Shown here in pieces: positions 35,710 to 45,277 of a stretch of 64,000 bases of DNA. Under the pieces are notes generated by a model. That model saw only the letters and a program-made list of their open reading frames with translations, was not told the DNA's origin and did not search any database. Each line of letters opens with the position of its first letter. Position 1 is the first letter of the stretch. This DNA comes from Dokdonia donghaensis DSW-1 (GTDB taxonomy: Bacteria; Bacteroidota; Bacteroidia; Flavobacteriales; Flavobacteriaceae): NCBI RefSeq assembly GCF_001653755.1, contig NZ_CP015125.1, forward strand, positions 2,799,501 through 2,863,500. The letters run 5' to 3'. The position numbers and the translations under genes are program-made.

Positions 35710-37462
35710 AGGAAAAGCTTTTGACACACAGTTGTTCAAACGATTACTTGCCTTTACGAAACCTTATCGTAGCAGGCTTTACATAGCCGCAGCGGGAGCG
35801 ATTATCTTATCTGTTTGTGCAGCGCTACGCCCTTACTTTTTAAAGAACGCCATAGATCTAGGGATCTCACAACGCTCTGCCACAGACTTGTTTTTTTACT
35901 TACGCCTTATGGCGGTTGTACTGGTAGGTGAGGTCGTTTTCCAGCTTATGTTTATCTACTTCTCAAACTGGGTAGGCCAGCAGGTTATAAAAGATATACG
36001 TGTTAAACTCTTTGACCATATGCTTGGGTTCAAAATGCAATATTTTGACAAGTCTGCGGTGGGTCGTCTAGTGACTAGAGCTGTAGGTGATATAGAGACC
36101 ATCTCTAGTATTTTCTCACAAGGGCTCTTTATGATTATTGCAGACTTACTTAAAATGAGTGTCGTTTTAGGTTTTATGTTTTATGAAAGCTGGAGACTCA
36201 CACTTATTGTGCTTGCTGTATTTCCTATAATATTATATGCCACTCGCGTTTTTCAGCGCGCGATGAAGATTGCTTTTGAAGAAGTGCGCACACAAGTTTC
36301 TAACCTCAACACCTTTGTACAAGAGCGTGTAACAGGTATGAAAATTGTTCAAATTTTTAATAGAGAAGCCATAGAACACAAAAAGTTTAATGCCATTAAT
36401 AACAAGCACAGAGATGCCTGGAACAAGACTGTATGGTATAACTCTATTTTCTTCCCTATTGCAGAGATTTGTACTGCAGTTACCATAGGTCTTATTGTGT
36501 GGTATGGTGGTCTTAAAGCAGCACAAAGTGACATTGTAACAATAGGTTTAATTACAGCCTTTATAAGTTACATACAGATGCTTTTTACACCACTGCGACA
36601 GATAGCAGATAAGTTTAACACCTTACAAATGGGTATGGTGGCCGCAAATAGAGTGTTTACCATACTAGATACAGAGTCTTCTATAACAAATACAGGTACT
36701 CTAGAATTAAACGATGTAAAAGGTGTTATCGATTTTAAGGATGTACACTTCTCGTATGTACCCGGTGAAGAAGTACTCAAAGGAATATCGCTAGAAGCTG
36801 CTGCTGGAGAAACCATTGCTATTGTGGGCTCTACTGGTGCAGGTAAATCTACCATTATCAATCTACTAAGTAGATTTTATGAGATAGATAGCGGGCAGAT
36901 ATTACTAGACGGCACAGATATAAAAGACATAAAGCTTACAGATTTACGTAAGGAAATTGCTGTGGTATTGCAAGATGTATTCTTATTTGCAGATACCATT
37001 CTCAATAACATCACGCTACAAGACCCATCTATCACAGAAGGGGAGGTTATAGAAAGTGCTAAAGCTATAGGCGTACATAAATTTATATCTAGCCTTCCAG
37101 ATGGATACCACTACAATGTAAAAGAGCGTGGCTCTATGCTCTCTAGCGGCCAGCGACAGCTTATTGCTTTCTTAAGAGCTTATGTAAGTAATCCATCTAT
37201 ACTTGTGCTAGATGAGGCTACCTCATCTGTAGATTCACACAGTGAGCAGCTTATACAGAAAGCTATTAAGAAAATAACAAAAGGACGTACCTCTATCGTT
37301 ATTGCACACCGTCTAGCAACCATCAAAAAGGCTGACCAAATTATCGTGATGGAGAAAGGAAAAATCATCGAGCAAGGCACACATAAAGAGCTACTTAAAA
37401 AAGAAAACGGTCATTATCGCAATCTTTATGAAGTACAGTTTATGCAGGCTGAGGCAAGCTAA
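35696..37462 (+). CDS. ABC exporter, fused permease and ATPase (MsbA-like)
   Basis: A 588-residue half-transporter. Six membrane helices lie in residues 15-310, followed by an ATPase domain with Walker A (GSTGAGKST), Q-loop (VLQDVFLF), signature (LSSGQRQ), Walker B (ILVLDEATSS) and H-loop (IAHRL). Homodimers of this type export lipids, peptides or drugs. In flavobacteria this gene is often described as MsbA-like, but the substrate is not established here. The start ATG overlaps the 3' end of truA. Confidence 0.93.
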   Translation: MGETKGKAFDTQLFKRLLAFTKPYRSRLYIAAAGAIILSVCAALRPYFLKNAIDLGISQRSATDLFFYLRLMAVVLVGEVVFQLMFIYFSNWVGQQVIKDIRVKLFDHMLGFKMQYFDKSAVGRLVTRAVGDIETISSIFSQGLFMIIADLLKMSVVLGFMFYESWRLTLIVLAVFPIILYATRVFQRAMKIAFEEVRTQVSNLNTFVQERVTGMKIVQIFNREAIEHKKFNAINNKHRDAWNKTVWYNSIFFPIAEICTAVTIGLIVWYGGLKAAQSDIVTIGLITAFISYIQMLFTPLRQIADKFNTLQMGMVAANRVFTILDTESSITNTGTLELNDVKGVIDFKDVHFSYVPGEEVLKGISLEAAAGETIAIVGSTGAGKSTIINLLSRFYEIDSGQILLDGTDIKDIKLTDLRKEIAVVLQDVFLFADTILNNITLQDPSITEGEVIESAKAIGVHKFISSLPDGYHYNVKERGSMLSSGQRQLIAFLRAYVSNPSILVLDEATSSVDSHSEQLIQKAIKKITKGRTSIVIAHRLATIKKADQIIVMEKGKIIEQGTHKELLKKENGHYRNLYEVQFMQAEAS

Positions 37463-37475
37463 ATCAAACTACACA

Positions 37476-38597
37476 TTACTTTGCAGAAATATCTCTGTCA
37501 AATGTAACGAGCGATACTTGCTCAGACTTACCCTTGAGAAGTTCATCTCCTACTTTTACCACTCTTGTGTTTTTAGGTAGTTTTTTAAGCAAGTCTGCAA
37601 AGGCTTTAGACGCCAGTATATCTACGCCTTTATCATTACACATACCTTGTATACGTGCTGTTGTATTGAGTACGTCTCCAGAAAATGCAATGTCACGCTT
37701 TATCTTGCCCAGCTCCCCTACCATTACTTGACCATAGTGAAAACCTACCTTAAAATCTGGTAATGCATTATAGCGTTTATAGTAGCGCACAGATTTCTTA
37801 TAGATAATATTTTTCATACGGTAATAGCAACGTAGCGCATTTGCATTTTTAACACCGTTTTTCATCTTCCAGGTGATAACCACCTCATCACCCACATATT
37901 GATACACTTCGCCCTTTGTTTGCATTATAGCAGGAGCGATATCATTAAAAAAATCTTTAAGAAAGTTAAAGTATTCTTGCTCGCCTAGCTTCTCTGCAAT
38001 GCGTGTTGCATCTCTTATATCTGCAAACATAAAGATGCGGGTTTCATTTTTTGGCAAGAAGTAACGCCCCATCAAGTAATCTGGAAAAACGCCCGGACCA
38101 TACTTATCATTTATCATTAAAACGATAAGTGTGAGCAGTACGATAAACAACCATATTACAAAGTTCTTTATAAATATGTGCTCTGTATAAAACTGTAATA
38201 CTCTATTTAAAAGCTCTTGACTACCTACGGCGAGACCTAGCGAATCACTATAAAAATAATAAGCCCCTATGGTACCCACTACCATAGCAATCACTACATA
38301 AAGTATGGTGATAAAAATAAGCGCCTTCCAGAAGGCATACTTACGTAGCCAGAGCTCCATTATATTTACCGTAAAAATGCCACCAAAAAGTCCAGCAACG
38401 ATAGACACAAGCAAGTTAGCCTTAAATGACACTTCCAAATCAAAATTAGACGTAAGCGCATTTGCAGATACTAGCGTCGCATAATCATACAAGAAAATAA
38501 TATTTGATATGAGTGTCCACGCAAGTAAGATCCACAGTGCTCTACGCACGTAGAATATGATCTCATTGTTAGTTAGCTCTTTTCTAAAAATCTTCAT
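37476..38597 (-). CDS. Membrane-bound class III adenylate/guanylate cyclase
   Basis: A 373-residue signalling enzyme. About four or five membrane helices occupy residues 14-170, then a class III catalytic domain. IFMFADIRDATRIAEKLG and GEVYQYVGDEVVITW carry the two metal-binding Asp. FKVGFHYGQVMVGELGKIKRDIAFSGDVLNTTARIQGMC carries the transition-state Asn and Arg. The purine-selecting Lys is not obvious to me, so cAMP or cGMP cannot be chosen. No HAMP or PAS domain is visible. The neighbouring minus-strand genes include the c-di-AMP synthase, but they are separate by a palindrome and 100 bases. Confidence 0.88.
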   Translation of the reverse strand: MKIFRKELTNNEIIFYVRRALWILLAWTLISNIIFLYDYATLVSANALTSNFDLEVSFKANLLVSIVAGLFGGIFTVNIMELWLRKYAFWKALIFITILYVVIAMVVGTIGAYYFYSDSLGLAVGSQELLNRVLQFYTEHIFIKNFVIWLFIVLLTLIVLMINDKYGPGVFPDYLMGRYFLPKNETRIFMFADIRDATRIAEKLGEQEYFNFLKDFFNDIAPAIMQTKGEVYQYVGDEVVITWKMKNGVKNANALRCYYRMKNIIYKKSVRYYKRYNALPDFKVGFHYGQVMVGELGKIKRDIAFSGDVLNTTARIQGMCNDKGVDILASKAFADLLKKLPKNTRVVKVGDELLKGKSEQVSLVTFDRDISAK

Positions 38598-38678
38598 ACT
38601 ACAATATCTGGTATCAATATAGGTATACTCCTATTAGAATGGTCTACTTATTAAGAGAGATTTATGAGGTTTTAATAA

Positions 38679-38694
38679 CGCTTTCGCGAAAGCG
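38679..38694. repeat. Dispersed 16-base palindrome
   Basis: Exact CGCTTTCGCGAAAGCG between the cyclase and DUF3667 genes. Confidence 0.9.
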
Positions 38695-38699
38695 TACTC

Positions 38700-39713
38700 C
38701 TACTGAGGTCTATTTTTAATCATATCTGGAGTGATCTCCAGTATTTCTTCAAGTCGCTTTACACTGTCCTGCTCAATAGAGTCTTTGACTTTCTTTTGGC
38801 GTTCTTGTTCTTGGGCCATTTTCATAAATTTACCCATAAAATTGCTGTCGTCTATTTCTTTTTCACCGTTTTGATTCACCTCAATTGCAGACATAAAACC
38901 TAGGGCAACTATGGGTAAGCTTAACACACAGGAAAAAACGGCAAATATTAAAAAGAAAAAAAGCGTCTTTACAAGCACATTCGCCATAGTGAGTTTAAAC
39001 AATCTTTTAAGCACATAAATAGTATAAATAAGCATTAATAAAAATACTATTACACTTAGAATATTAAGTGCAGTAGGACTCCATATAAATGCAATTTGCA
39101 TTACAACACTTATCATAGAAAAGTGACTATAGACATATAAATAGATTACAAAATGCTCTACGAGATTATATTTTTTATAATTCCAAAAGACTATTTTGGA
39201 CATCACCGCAAAAAAAGGAATTATCAAAAACATATATAGAGATTGATTTTCCATAAAAAGGGTAGCAATACTTTCTTGAAGCTCTAGCTGCGCTTGCGGC
39301 ACAGACTCATCATAAACAAGCTTTTGTGCAGTCATATAATTATCCCAAAACCAACCTTTGAGTAAGTAATAATAAAAACTAGTAAATGTAATTGCTATTG
39401 CAAAGTAACTAAAGGCAGGAAGGTACTTTTTACGCATCCCATTCATATACCCGCCTATTACATCCTCTGGTTGTCGAAACAGCGCTACAAATGTTTTAAC
39501 AAAAGAATTTTCAAGATTAAAAAACCTGTCAAAGAAATCTTCTAACAAATTACGCCAGGTGAGTCTATTATAAATACGTTTACCACCGCAGTGTGAGCAA
39601 AAACGCTGGTCTAGGGCTATATACTCTGCACAGTTTATGCAGGTATCCTCTACTTTTAAAAGATTGTTTTGCTTCTTTAAAACTTTTTTTTCTGCCCTGG
39701 AGAGTTTACTCAT
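38700..39713 (-). CDS. DUF3667 membrane protein with N-terminal zinc ribbon (copy B)
   Basis: A 337-residue protein. An N-terminal zinc ribbon (CINCAEYIALDQRFCSHCGGKR) precedes the DUF3667 core (LEDFFDRFFNLENSFVKTFVALFRQPEDVIGGYMNGMRKKYL). About five membrane helices and a charged C-terminal tail follow. Function unknown. It is a tandem paralogue of the next gene and third in a minus-strand set after cdaA. The 53-base gap and shared direction suggest one transcript, so a link to c-di-AMP signalling is possible but unproven. Confidence 0.8.
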   Translation of the reverse strand: MSKLSRAEKKVLKKQNNLLKVEDTCINCAEYIALDQRFCSHCGGKRIYNRLTWRNLLEDFFDRFFNLENSFVKTFVALFRQPEDVIGGYMNGMRKKYLPAFSYFAIAITFTSFYYYLLKGWFWDNYMTAQKLVYDESVPQAQLELQESIATLFMENQSLYMFLIIPFFAVMSKIVFWNYKKYNLVEHFVIYLYVYSHFSMISVVMQIAFIWSPTALNILSVIVFLLMLIYTIYVLKRLFKLTMANVLVKTLFFFLIFAVFSCVLSLPIVALGFMSAIEVNQNGEKEIDDSNFMGKFMKMAQEQERQKKVKDSIEQDSVKRLEEILEITPDMIKNRPQ

Positions 39714-39766
39714 TTGATTGATTGATTTAGAATCACAATAATACTAAAATTACAAGTATGTTAAAG

Positions 39767-40777
39767 TCACTCTATACTATCTTGAGTTTTCTGTACTGGT
39801 ATTGGCAAAGATTGTGGGGTAAGAGATTTAAGCCTTAGGCTATCTTGCTTTATGCTATCTCTCTTTGCTCTTCTTGCATTATGAGATTTCTTTACAGATT
39901 CTATAAGCGGGTCAAAAGAACCTGCTGTATACATTGCTGTACCTATAATGGCACTTAACAAAATGCTGAAAGGCACTATAATTAACAAGAAAATACCGGT
40001 TTTAAGAACCAGACTTTTGATACTTAAATTAAACACGCGATACAAGACATATGCCGTATAAAAAAACGGTAACGTAGATACAAACAGACTTACTATAATT
40101 TGCCCAGCAGCAGACCAGCCCGCAAGTATAAAAAGTACATTAGTTATAATTTGAGTTTGTGAGTATGCATAGAGATATATCACAATGTGCTCTATAAAAT
40201 TTACCTCCTTATAATTCCAGAAAACAATTTTTGAAATTATTGCAAAAAATGGAATGTATAGAAAGCTTATAAAGGAGTTATAATCAAATATAAAATTTAC
40301 AAGCTCCATCACGCCGTCACCACCATTAGATTGTGCACCGGCTTCTAGACCTGTAAAGAATTCATTAAACAGTCCATTTTCTGTATCTAAAAACCAATTT
40401 CTAAACAAGAAAATATAAATACTCCCTATGGTAAGTGCCACAGCAAAATAGCTAAAGGCAGACATATAACGCTTTCGCAATCCACCTATATAACCATTTA
40501 TGACATCTTCTGGCTTGGTAAAAAGGGCAATAAACGTTTTGAGAAATACATTTTCTATATTGAGAAAACGCTCTGTAAAATCTTCTAGTAGGTTGCGTGC
40601 ATTAAGCCTGTTGTGCATACGCTTTGCGCCACAATGAGAACAAAAGCGCTGGTCTAAGTCTAACGGAGTACCACAGTTTTTACAACCCTCTGAGATTACA
40701 AGTAGCTCTCGCTTTTGCTTCTTAGGCGTTTGTGCTTTTGCCTTTTTAGGGAGCTTTTTAGACTTTTGATCTGCCAT
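39767..40777 (-). CDS. DUF3667 membrane protein with N-terminal zinc ribbon (copy A)
   Basis: A 336-residue paralogue of the adjacent protein with the same layout: zinc ribbon CKNCGTPLDLDQRFCSHCGAKR, the core motif LEDFTERFLNIENVFLKTFIALFTKPEDVINGYIGGLRKRY, then several membrane helices. The basic N-terminus (KSKKLPKKAKAQTPKKQKR) is longer here. Three bases separate its start from the end of cdaA, which is strong evidence for co-transcription. Function unknown. Confidence 0.8.
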   Translation of the reverse strand: MADQKSKKLPKKAKAQTPKKQKRELLVISEGCKNCGTPLDLDQRFCSHCGAKRMHNRLNARNLLEDFTERFLNIENVFLKTFIALFTKPEDVINGYIGGLRKRYMSAFSYFAVALTIGSIYIFLFRNWFLDTENGLFNEFFTGLEAGAQSNGGDGVMELVNFIFDYNSFISFLYIPFFAIISKIVFWNYKEVNFIEHIVIYLYAYSQTQIITNVLFILAGWSAAGQIIVSLFVSTLPFFYTAYVLYRVFNLSIKSLVLKTGIFLLIIVPFSILLSAIIGTAMYTAGSFDPLIESVKKSHNARRAKRDSIKQDSLRLKSLTPQSLPIPVQKTQDSIE

Positions 40778-40780
40778 TGT

Positions 40781-41638
40781 TTACGTAAGTTCTGTCTCTA
40801 GTAGTATGCGCAAATCGTCTATCGTTTTATAGAGTACAAACTCTCCGTCTTTTATATAGCTTATCGCACCAGATTCCTCACTCACTACCAGAGCGAGCGC
40901 ATCTGTCTTTTCTGTAATACCTACGGCAGCTCTGTGTCTAAGTCCAAAACGTAGTGGGATGTCACGCTCTTGCGTTACGGGTAATATGACTCTTGTAGCT
41001 GTAATTTTATTTTCTTCTATAATCATCGCCCCGTCGTGTAGGGTTGAGTTTTTATAAAAAACACTTTCTATAATAGGTCTGTTTACTTCTATCTCCATCC
41101 TGTCTCCCGTATCTTTTACAAACTCTAGACTGGTATCTCTTCTTATGATAATAAGTGCTCCCGTTTTTGAAGCAGCCATATTCTCGCAAGCAGTGAGAAC
41201 CGCATTAAGATCTAAAGCCAGTGTACCTTCCTTTTTTGAAAAATTAAAGTTTTTAAAGAGCCCGCCCTTAGTGAGATTTGTACTCCCTATAAGGAGTAAA
41301 AATTTACGTATCTCCTGCTGGAAAACGACTATAAGCGCAAACATCCCCACACCTATAAACTGCCCCAAGATGGTACTAAGCATCTCCATCTTAAGCAATA
41401 CGGTAAGTTGCCAGATCAAGTAGATGACTACGATCCCTATAAAAATGTTTATCGCAACCGTACCTTTTACCAGTCTATAGAGGTAAAACATTAAGATGGC
41501 TACGAGTAAAATATCGATGCCGTCTAGGATGCGTAAATTTTCTAAGATTTCCAAAAATGTGAGATTTACGTAAAAATAGCAGAAATAGCCTAAGCACAAA
41601 ATACTAAGCGATAAAAAGCGAGGATAATAATTACTCAA
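40781..41638 (-). CDS. cdaA: Diadenylate cyclase CdaA (c-di-AMP synthase)
   Basis: A 285-residue membrane-anchored diadenylate cyclase. Three N-terminal helices (from IDILLVAILMFYLY) precede the DAC domain, with the catalytic DGA in LHDGAMII and RHR in LRFGLRHRAAVGITE. It makes c-di-AMP from two ATP. The true start may be an internal TTG giving MEILENLRILDGIDI, which would fit the usual CdaA length of about 260-270; the first 28 residues are hydrophobic and unlike the family. No cdaR follows; instead two DUF3667 genes do. Confidence 0.93.
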   Translation of the reverse strand: MSNYYPRFLSLSILCLGYFCYFYVNLTFLEILENLRILDGIDILLVAILMFYLYRLVKGTVAINIFIGIVVIYLIWQLTVLLKMEMLSTILGQFIGVGMFALIVVFQQEIRKFLLLIGSTNLTKGGLFKNFNFSKKEGTLALDLNAVLTACENMAASKTGALIIIRRDTSLEFVKDTGDRMEIEVNRPIIESVFYKNSTLHDGAMIIEENKITATRVILPVTQERDIPLRFGLRHRAAVGITEKTDALALVVSEESGAISYIKDGEFVLYKTIDDLRILLETELT

Positions 41639-41721
41639 TTATATGACATCAAGTTTAATAGTATGCCTATACTTACGTTTTCAATCTGAACGCTCACTGC
41701 AATTAATAGTGGTTTTGAGTG

Positions 41722-41737
41722 CGCTTTCGCGAAAGCG
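41722..41737. repeat. Dispersed 16-base palindrome
   Basis: Exact CGCTTTCGCGAAAGCG just downstream of the thioredoxin-like gene. Confidence 0.9.
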
Positions 41738-41757
41738 TACCTAGTAACTCTCCCCTA

Positions 41758-42312
41758 CTATTTCCACTTAATGTTGCAACCCATACTTGGTTTTTGCAGT
41801 GTTGCTTGTGGCTTGCTGTTAAAGATATTATCTAGTGCTTCTCTCAGGTCTCTGCCGTTTACCGGGATGCCATTACCTGGCCTACTGTTATCTAGCTGCC
41901 CTCTATACACAAGACGATCATCTGGGCCAAAAACAAAGAAATCTGGCGTGCAGGCGGCGTCATAATTTTTTGCCACCTCTTGCGTCTCGTCAAGTAAATA
42001 CGGAAATGTAAAGCTGTTTTTACGAGCATTTGCCCACATCATCTCTGGGCCGTCTTGCGGGTATGCTACAATGTCATTACTACTTATAGCCACAAAGCCA
42101 AAACCAAGCACACGATAATCGTTTGCGATGCGCACAATCTCATCTACCACGTGCACCACAAAAGGGCAATGATTACATATAAACATTACTACGGTACCAC
42201 GCTCTCCCTTAATATCGTGGTAACTACAAAGCTGGTTTGTAACCGTATCAAGCAGTTGAAACTCTGGAGCCTTTGTACCTAGCGGTAACATATTAGATGG
42301 AGTAAGTGACAT
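41758..42312 (-). CDS. Thioredoxin/AhpC-TSA-like family protein
   Basis: A 184-residue cytosolic thioredoxin-fold protein. APEFQLLDTVTNQL and VVMFICNHCPFVVHVVDEI show the peroxiredoxin-like start, with a CNHC motif at residues 46-49, and AACTPDFFVFGPDDRLVYRG is conserved. It ends KPSMGCNIKWK, a C-terminal cysteine tail typical of this flavobacterial family. Likely a thiol-disulfide reductase or peroxidase; substrate unknown. Confidence 0.83.
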   Translation of the reverse strand: MSLTPSNMLPLGTKAPEFQLLDTVTNQLCSYHDIKGERGTVVMFICNHCPFVVHVVDEIVRIANDYRVLGFGFVAISSNDIVAYPQDGPEMMWANARKNSFTFPYLLDETQEVAKNYDAACTPDFFVFGPDDRLVYRGQLDNSRPGNGIPVNGRDLREALDNIFNSKPQATLQKPSMGCNIKWK

Positions 42313-42427
42313 ATAATTTCTTTTGTAATCTTAATAATTAACACCTGCACTATGTAGGTGTTCTCATACTATACGATAAGACGCAACAATATGCTAGACG
42401 TTACGTATAATCATAGCTAAAATAAAA

Positions 42428-42461
42428 AAACCACCTTTTTCAAAAATGAAAAAGGTGGTTT
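42428..42461 (-). terminator. Rho-independent terminator of htpG
   Basis: AAACCACCTTTTTC (42428-42441) pairs with GAAAAAGGTGGTTT (42448-42461), 14 bp; T-rich on the minus strand. Confidence 0.85.
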
Positions 42462-42492
42462 ATATTAATGTGCTGTGCTAGGCACTCTCATA

Positions 42493-44379
42493 TTATTTAA
42501 TCATCTCATAAGAGCGTTTTATAAAGCTAGTAAGCTCTTCACCCTTAAGTAGATTTTGAGATAGTTTTGCTAGGTCAAAAGACTGTGTGATTAGACGTTT
42601 TTTAGTCTCGTCTGCATCTGCATTAAGAATCTCTGTAACGAGCTCGTGGTTTGCATTTACCACAAGGTTGTACATCTCTGGCATATTACCAAACATATTC
42701 ATACCGCCACCACCGGCTTGTTGCATCTCCTTCATACGGCGCATAAACTCTGGCTGTGTGATGATAAATGGCGCAGCATTACTATCCATCGCTTCTACTT
42801 GAACCGTGTAAGACGAGTTTGCAATAGCATCTGTAATAGCTGTTTTTACAGTCTCCTTCTCATCGTCAGAGAGTTTTGAGATTTGCTCTTCGTCTTTTTT
42901 GATAAGGTTATCTATATGATCACCATCTACACGTACAAAAGTTACGTTTTCTTTGCTAGTCTCTAGCTTCTGGATTAAGTGAGATACAATAGGAGAATCT
43001 AGTAAGAGTACTTCATATCCTTTGTCTTTTGCGCTCTGTATGTATGAGTGCTGTGCATCTGTATCACTTGCATAAAGTACAACAGTCTTCCCGTCTTTAT
43101 CTACTTGGTTTTCTTTGATTTTTGCTTCAAGCTCTTCCCAAGTAAAGAAGGTATTATCTACTGTAGGGTATAGTGCAAACTTATCTGCCTTCTCAAAGAA
43201 CTTATCTTCAGATAACATACCGTACTCTATAACGAGTTTGATGTCATTCCATTTCTTTTCAAAATCTTCTCTGTCGTTATTAAAGAGTGACTTAAGCTTA
43301 TCTGCCACCTTACGAGAGATGTAGCCAGATATTTTCTTTACAGCACCATCTGCCTGTAAGTAACTACGAGATACGTTAAGTGGGATATCTGGTGAGTCTA
43401 TCACCCCGCGTAACATTGTTAAAAATTCTGGTACGATACCCTCTACATTATCTGTAACAAAAACTTGGTTTTGATATAACTGTATGCGATCCTTTTGCAT
43501 ATTCATATCCTGCCCTAGTTTTGGGAAGTATAAAATACCTGTAAGATTAAAAGGATAATCTACATTAAGGTGTATATTAAATAACGGCTCGTCAAAGTTT
43601 GCTGGGTACAGCTCCTGATAGAAGTTTTTATAATCTTCTTCTTCAAGGTCTGCTGGCTGCTTTGTCCAGGCTGGGTTAGGGTTATTTATGATATTATCTA
43701 CCTCTTGTGTAGGTGCTGGATCATCTTCTTTTGCATCTTCTGGCTTAGGTAAAGTTTCTGTCTTAGTACCAAACTTGATAGGTACTGGCATAAACTTGTT
43801 GTACTTAGAGAGTAGTCCCGCAATGCGTCCTTCTTCTAGAAACTCTGTACTATCTTCTGCGATGTGTAAGATAATCTCTGTACCGCGCTCTGTCTTATCT
43901 GCCACTTCTAGCGTGAAGTTAGGGCTACCATCACACGTCCAGTGTGCTGCTGGCTCGTCTTTATGTGACTTAGTAATAATCTCTACCTTCTCTGCCACCA
44001 TAAAAGCCGAGTAAAAACCAAGACCAAAGTGCCCTATGATACCTGTATCTTTTGCTCCGTCTTCATACTTGTTTAAAAACTCCTCTGCTCCAGAAAATGC
44101 AAGCTGATTTATATACTTCTCAACCTCTTCTTGCGTCATACCTAGACCTTGATCTATAATATGAAGCTTCTTCCCTTCCTTGTCTATTTTTACTTCTATC
44201 TGAGGATTTCCATACTCAGCACTAGACTCACCTATAGAGGTAAGGTGTTTTAACTTAAGGGTTGCGTCTGTTGCGTTTGAGATAAGCTCACGTAAGAAAA
44301 TCTCGTGATCACTATATAAGAACTTCTTAATAAGCGGAAAGATATTCTCTACCGATACATTAATTTTTCCTGTTGACAT
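42493..44379 (-). CDS. htpG: Hsp90 chaperone HtpG
   Basis: A 628-residue chaperone of normal length. The GHKL ATPase signatures are clear: ELISNATDATLKLKHL (catalytic Glu, Mg-binding Asn), IIDQGLGMTQEEV, GIIGHFGLGFYSAFMV. The middle domain has VFVTDNVEGIVPEFL and GVIDSPDIPLNVSRSYLQ. The C-terminal dimerisation part ends with a Met-rich amphipathic stretch. Single-gene unit with its own terminator. Confidence 0.97.
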   Translation of the reverse strand: MSTGKINVSVENIFPLIKKFLYSDHEIFLRELISNATDATLKLKHLTSIGESSAEYGNPQIEVKIDKEGKKLHIIDQGLGMTQEEVEKYINQLAFSGAEEFLNKYEDGAKDTGIIGHFGLGFYSAFMVAEKVEIITKSHKDEPAAHWTCDGSPNFTLEVADKTERGTEIILHIAEDSTEFLEEGRIAGLLSKYNKFMPVPIKFGTKTETLPKPEDAKEDDPAPTQEVDNIINNPNPAWTKQPADLEEEDYKNFYQELYPANFDEPLFNIHLNVDYPFNLTGILYFPKLGQDMNMQKDRIQLYQNQVFVTDNVEGIVPEFLTMLRGVIDSPDIPLNVSRSYLQADGAVKKISGYISRKVADKLKSLFNNDREDFEKKWNDIKLVIEYGMLSEDKFFEKADKFALYPTVDNTFFTWEELEAKIKENQVDKDGKTVVLYASDTDAQHSYIQSAKDKGYEVLLLDSPIVSHLIQKLETSKENVTFVRVDGDHIDNLIKKDEEQISKLSDDEKETVKTAITDAIANSSYTVQVEAMDSNAAPFIITQPEFMRRMKEMQQAGGGGMNMFGNMPEMYNLVVNANHELVTEILNADADETKKRLITQSFDLAKLSQNLLKGEELTSFIKRSYEMIK

Positions 44380-44536
44380 TGTATATGTGTTTTAAAGTGT
44401 AAAATTTGAGTCTTGTTTAAAGCGAAAAAAGTACCACAATGCGATATGTGACAAACTGACATTTTACGACAGTACTTTATAGAGATTACTGTCTAGTAGC
44501 AATGGCTTTATGAAGTGATGGTGAGGTGGGGAATTA

Positions 44537-44552
44537 CGCTTTCGCGAAAGCG
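44537..44552. repeat. Dispersed 16-base palindrome
   Basis: Exact CGCTTTCGCGAAAGCG between htpG and a terminator hairpin. Confidence 0.9.
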
Positions 44553-44562
44553 CAAAAAAAAC

Positions 44563-44593
44563 AAACCCCAGCATTATCATAAAACTGGGGTTT
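44563..44593 (-). terminator. Rho-independent terminator
   Basis: AAACCCCAG (44563-44571) and CTGGGGTTT (44585-44593) with an A-tract at 44554-44560 that gives a T-run on the minus strand. Confidence 0.8.
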
Positions 44594-44614
44594 ATCTATA
44601 AGTGTATGTGATTA

Positions 44615-45277
44615 CTAGTAAGTGCTAGCAGATAAATTTTCTAACGAAGGCTTTTTTATGGCCTCTATATTTGACACATCATAGCCAGAAAAACGCTTCA
44701 TATAGCTACGTATACTTGTACCAAAGGCATCTTGAAAACCCGTAGCTCCACCAGAGCGTAAAAACTTCTTTACACTACCAGGCCCAGCAAGGTGTGCTGC
44801 AGCGAGTATACCAGACTCGGTAACGCGCACGCCAGAAATCCAGCGACCTTCATATCGTTTTATATCACGGCGTAAGACCCATTTATTACGAGAGGCATTA
44901 AGTAAAAAGGCTTGCTCTTGCAGTACAGGATTCTCTAGAAACTCAGAGCCATCTTGAATACCTAAAAGATCTAATGTAGATGCACCAAACTGGTACTTAC
45001 CTAGATATCCAAATCTGTTTATAGTAAGATAATCACCGCGAGATTCTTTAAAAGCAAGTGCTTCTTTAAAACCGGTATAATTTTTACCAGTAAGCGGTGT
45101 AGGGTTAAATACAAAAGGGGTTTGAACCGTCTCCTCCGGAAGAGGAACACTAAAGTCCATAGCTATACCATCTGTGGTATAGTGAGAAAAATCATATGTT
45201 TTTTCTGATTTGTTTGACACTATCAGAATACCTAACATAAGAGGCAATACAGTAACTTTTATCAAGTTCCTAACCAT
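44615..45277 (-). CDS. Lysozyme-like exported protein (putative peptidoglycan lytic enzyme)
   Basis: A 220-residue protein with an N-terminal hydrophobic segment (LIKVTVLPLMLGILIVS). The domain FKEALAFKESRGDYLTINRFGYLGKYQFGASTLDLLGI resembles a lysozyme-like core, with an early Glu in FKES followed by G-K-Y-Q-F-G. VTESGILAAAHLAGPGSVKKFL would be the later helix. Catalytic status and substrate unproven. It is transcribed alone behind a long AT-rich leader with a possible -7 element on the minus strand (TATTTTTG, plus coordinates 45347-45354). Confidence 0.65.
   Translation of the reverse strand: MVRNLIKVTVLPLMLGILIVSNKSEKTYDFSHYTTDGIAMDFSVPLPEETVQTPFVFNPTPLTGKNYTGFKEALAFKESRGDYLTINRFGYLGKYQFGASTLDLLGIQDGSEFLENPVLQEQAFLLNASRNKWVLRRDIKRYEGRWISGVRVTESGILAAAHLAGPGSVKKFLRSGGATGFQDAFGTSIRSYMKRFSGYDVSNIEAIKKPSLENLSASTY

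Noticed and set aside
40471..40481. A further palindrome copy (ACGCTTTCGCAAT)
   Set aside because: Only the left half matches; there is no right arm, so it is probably chance within the DUF3667 gene.
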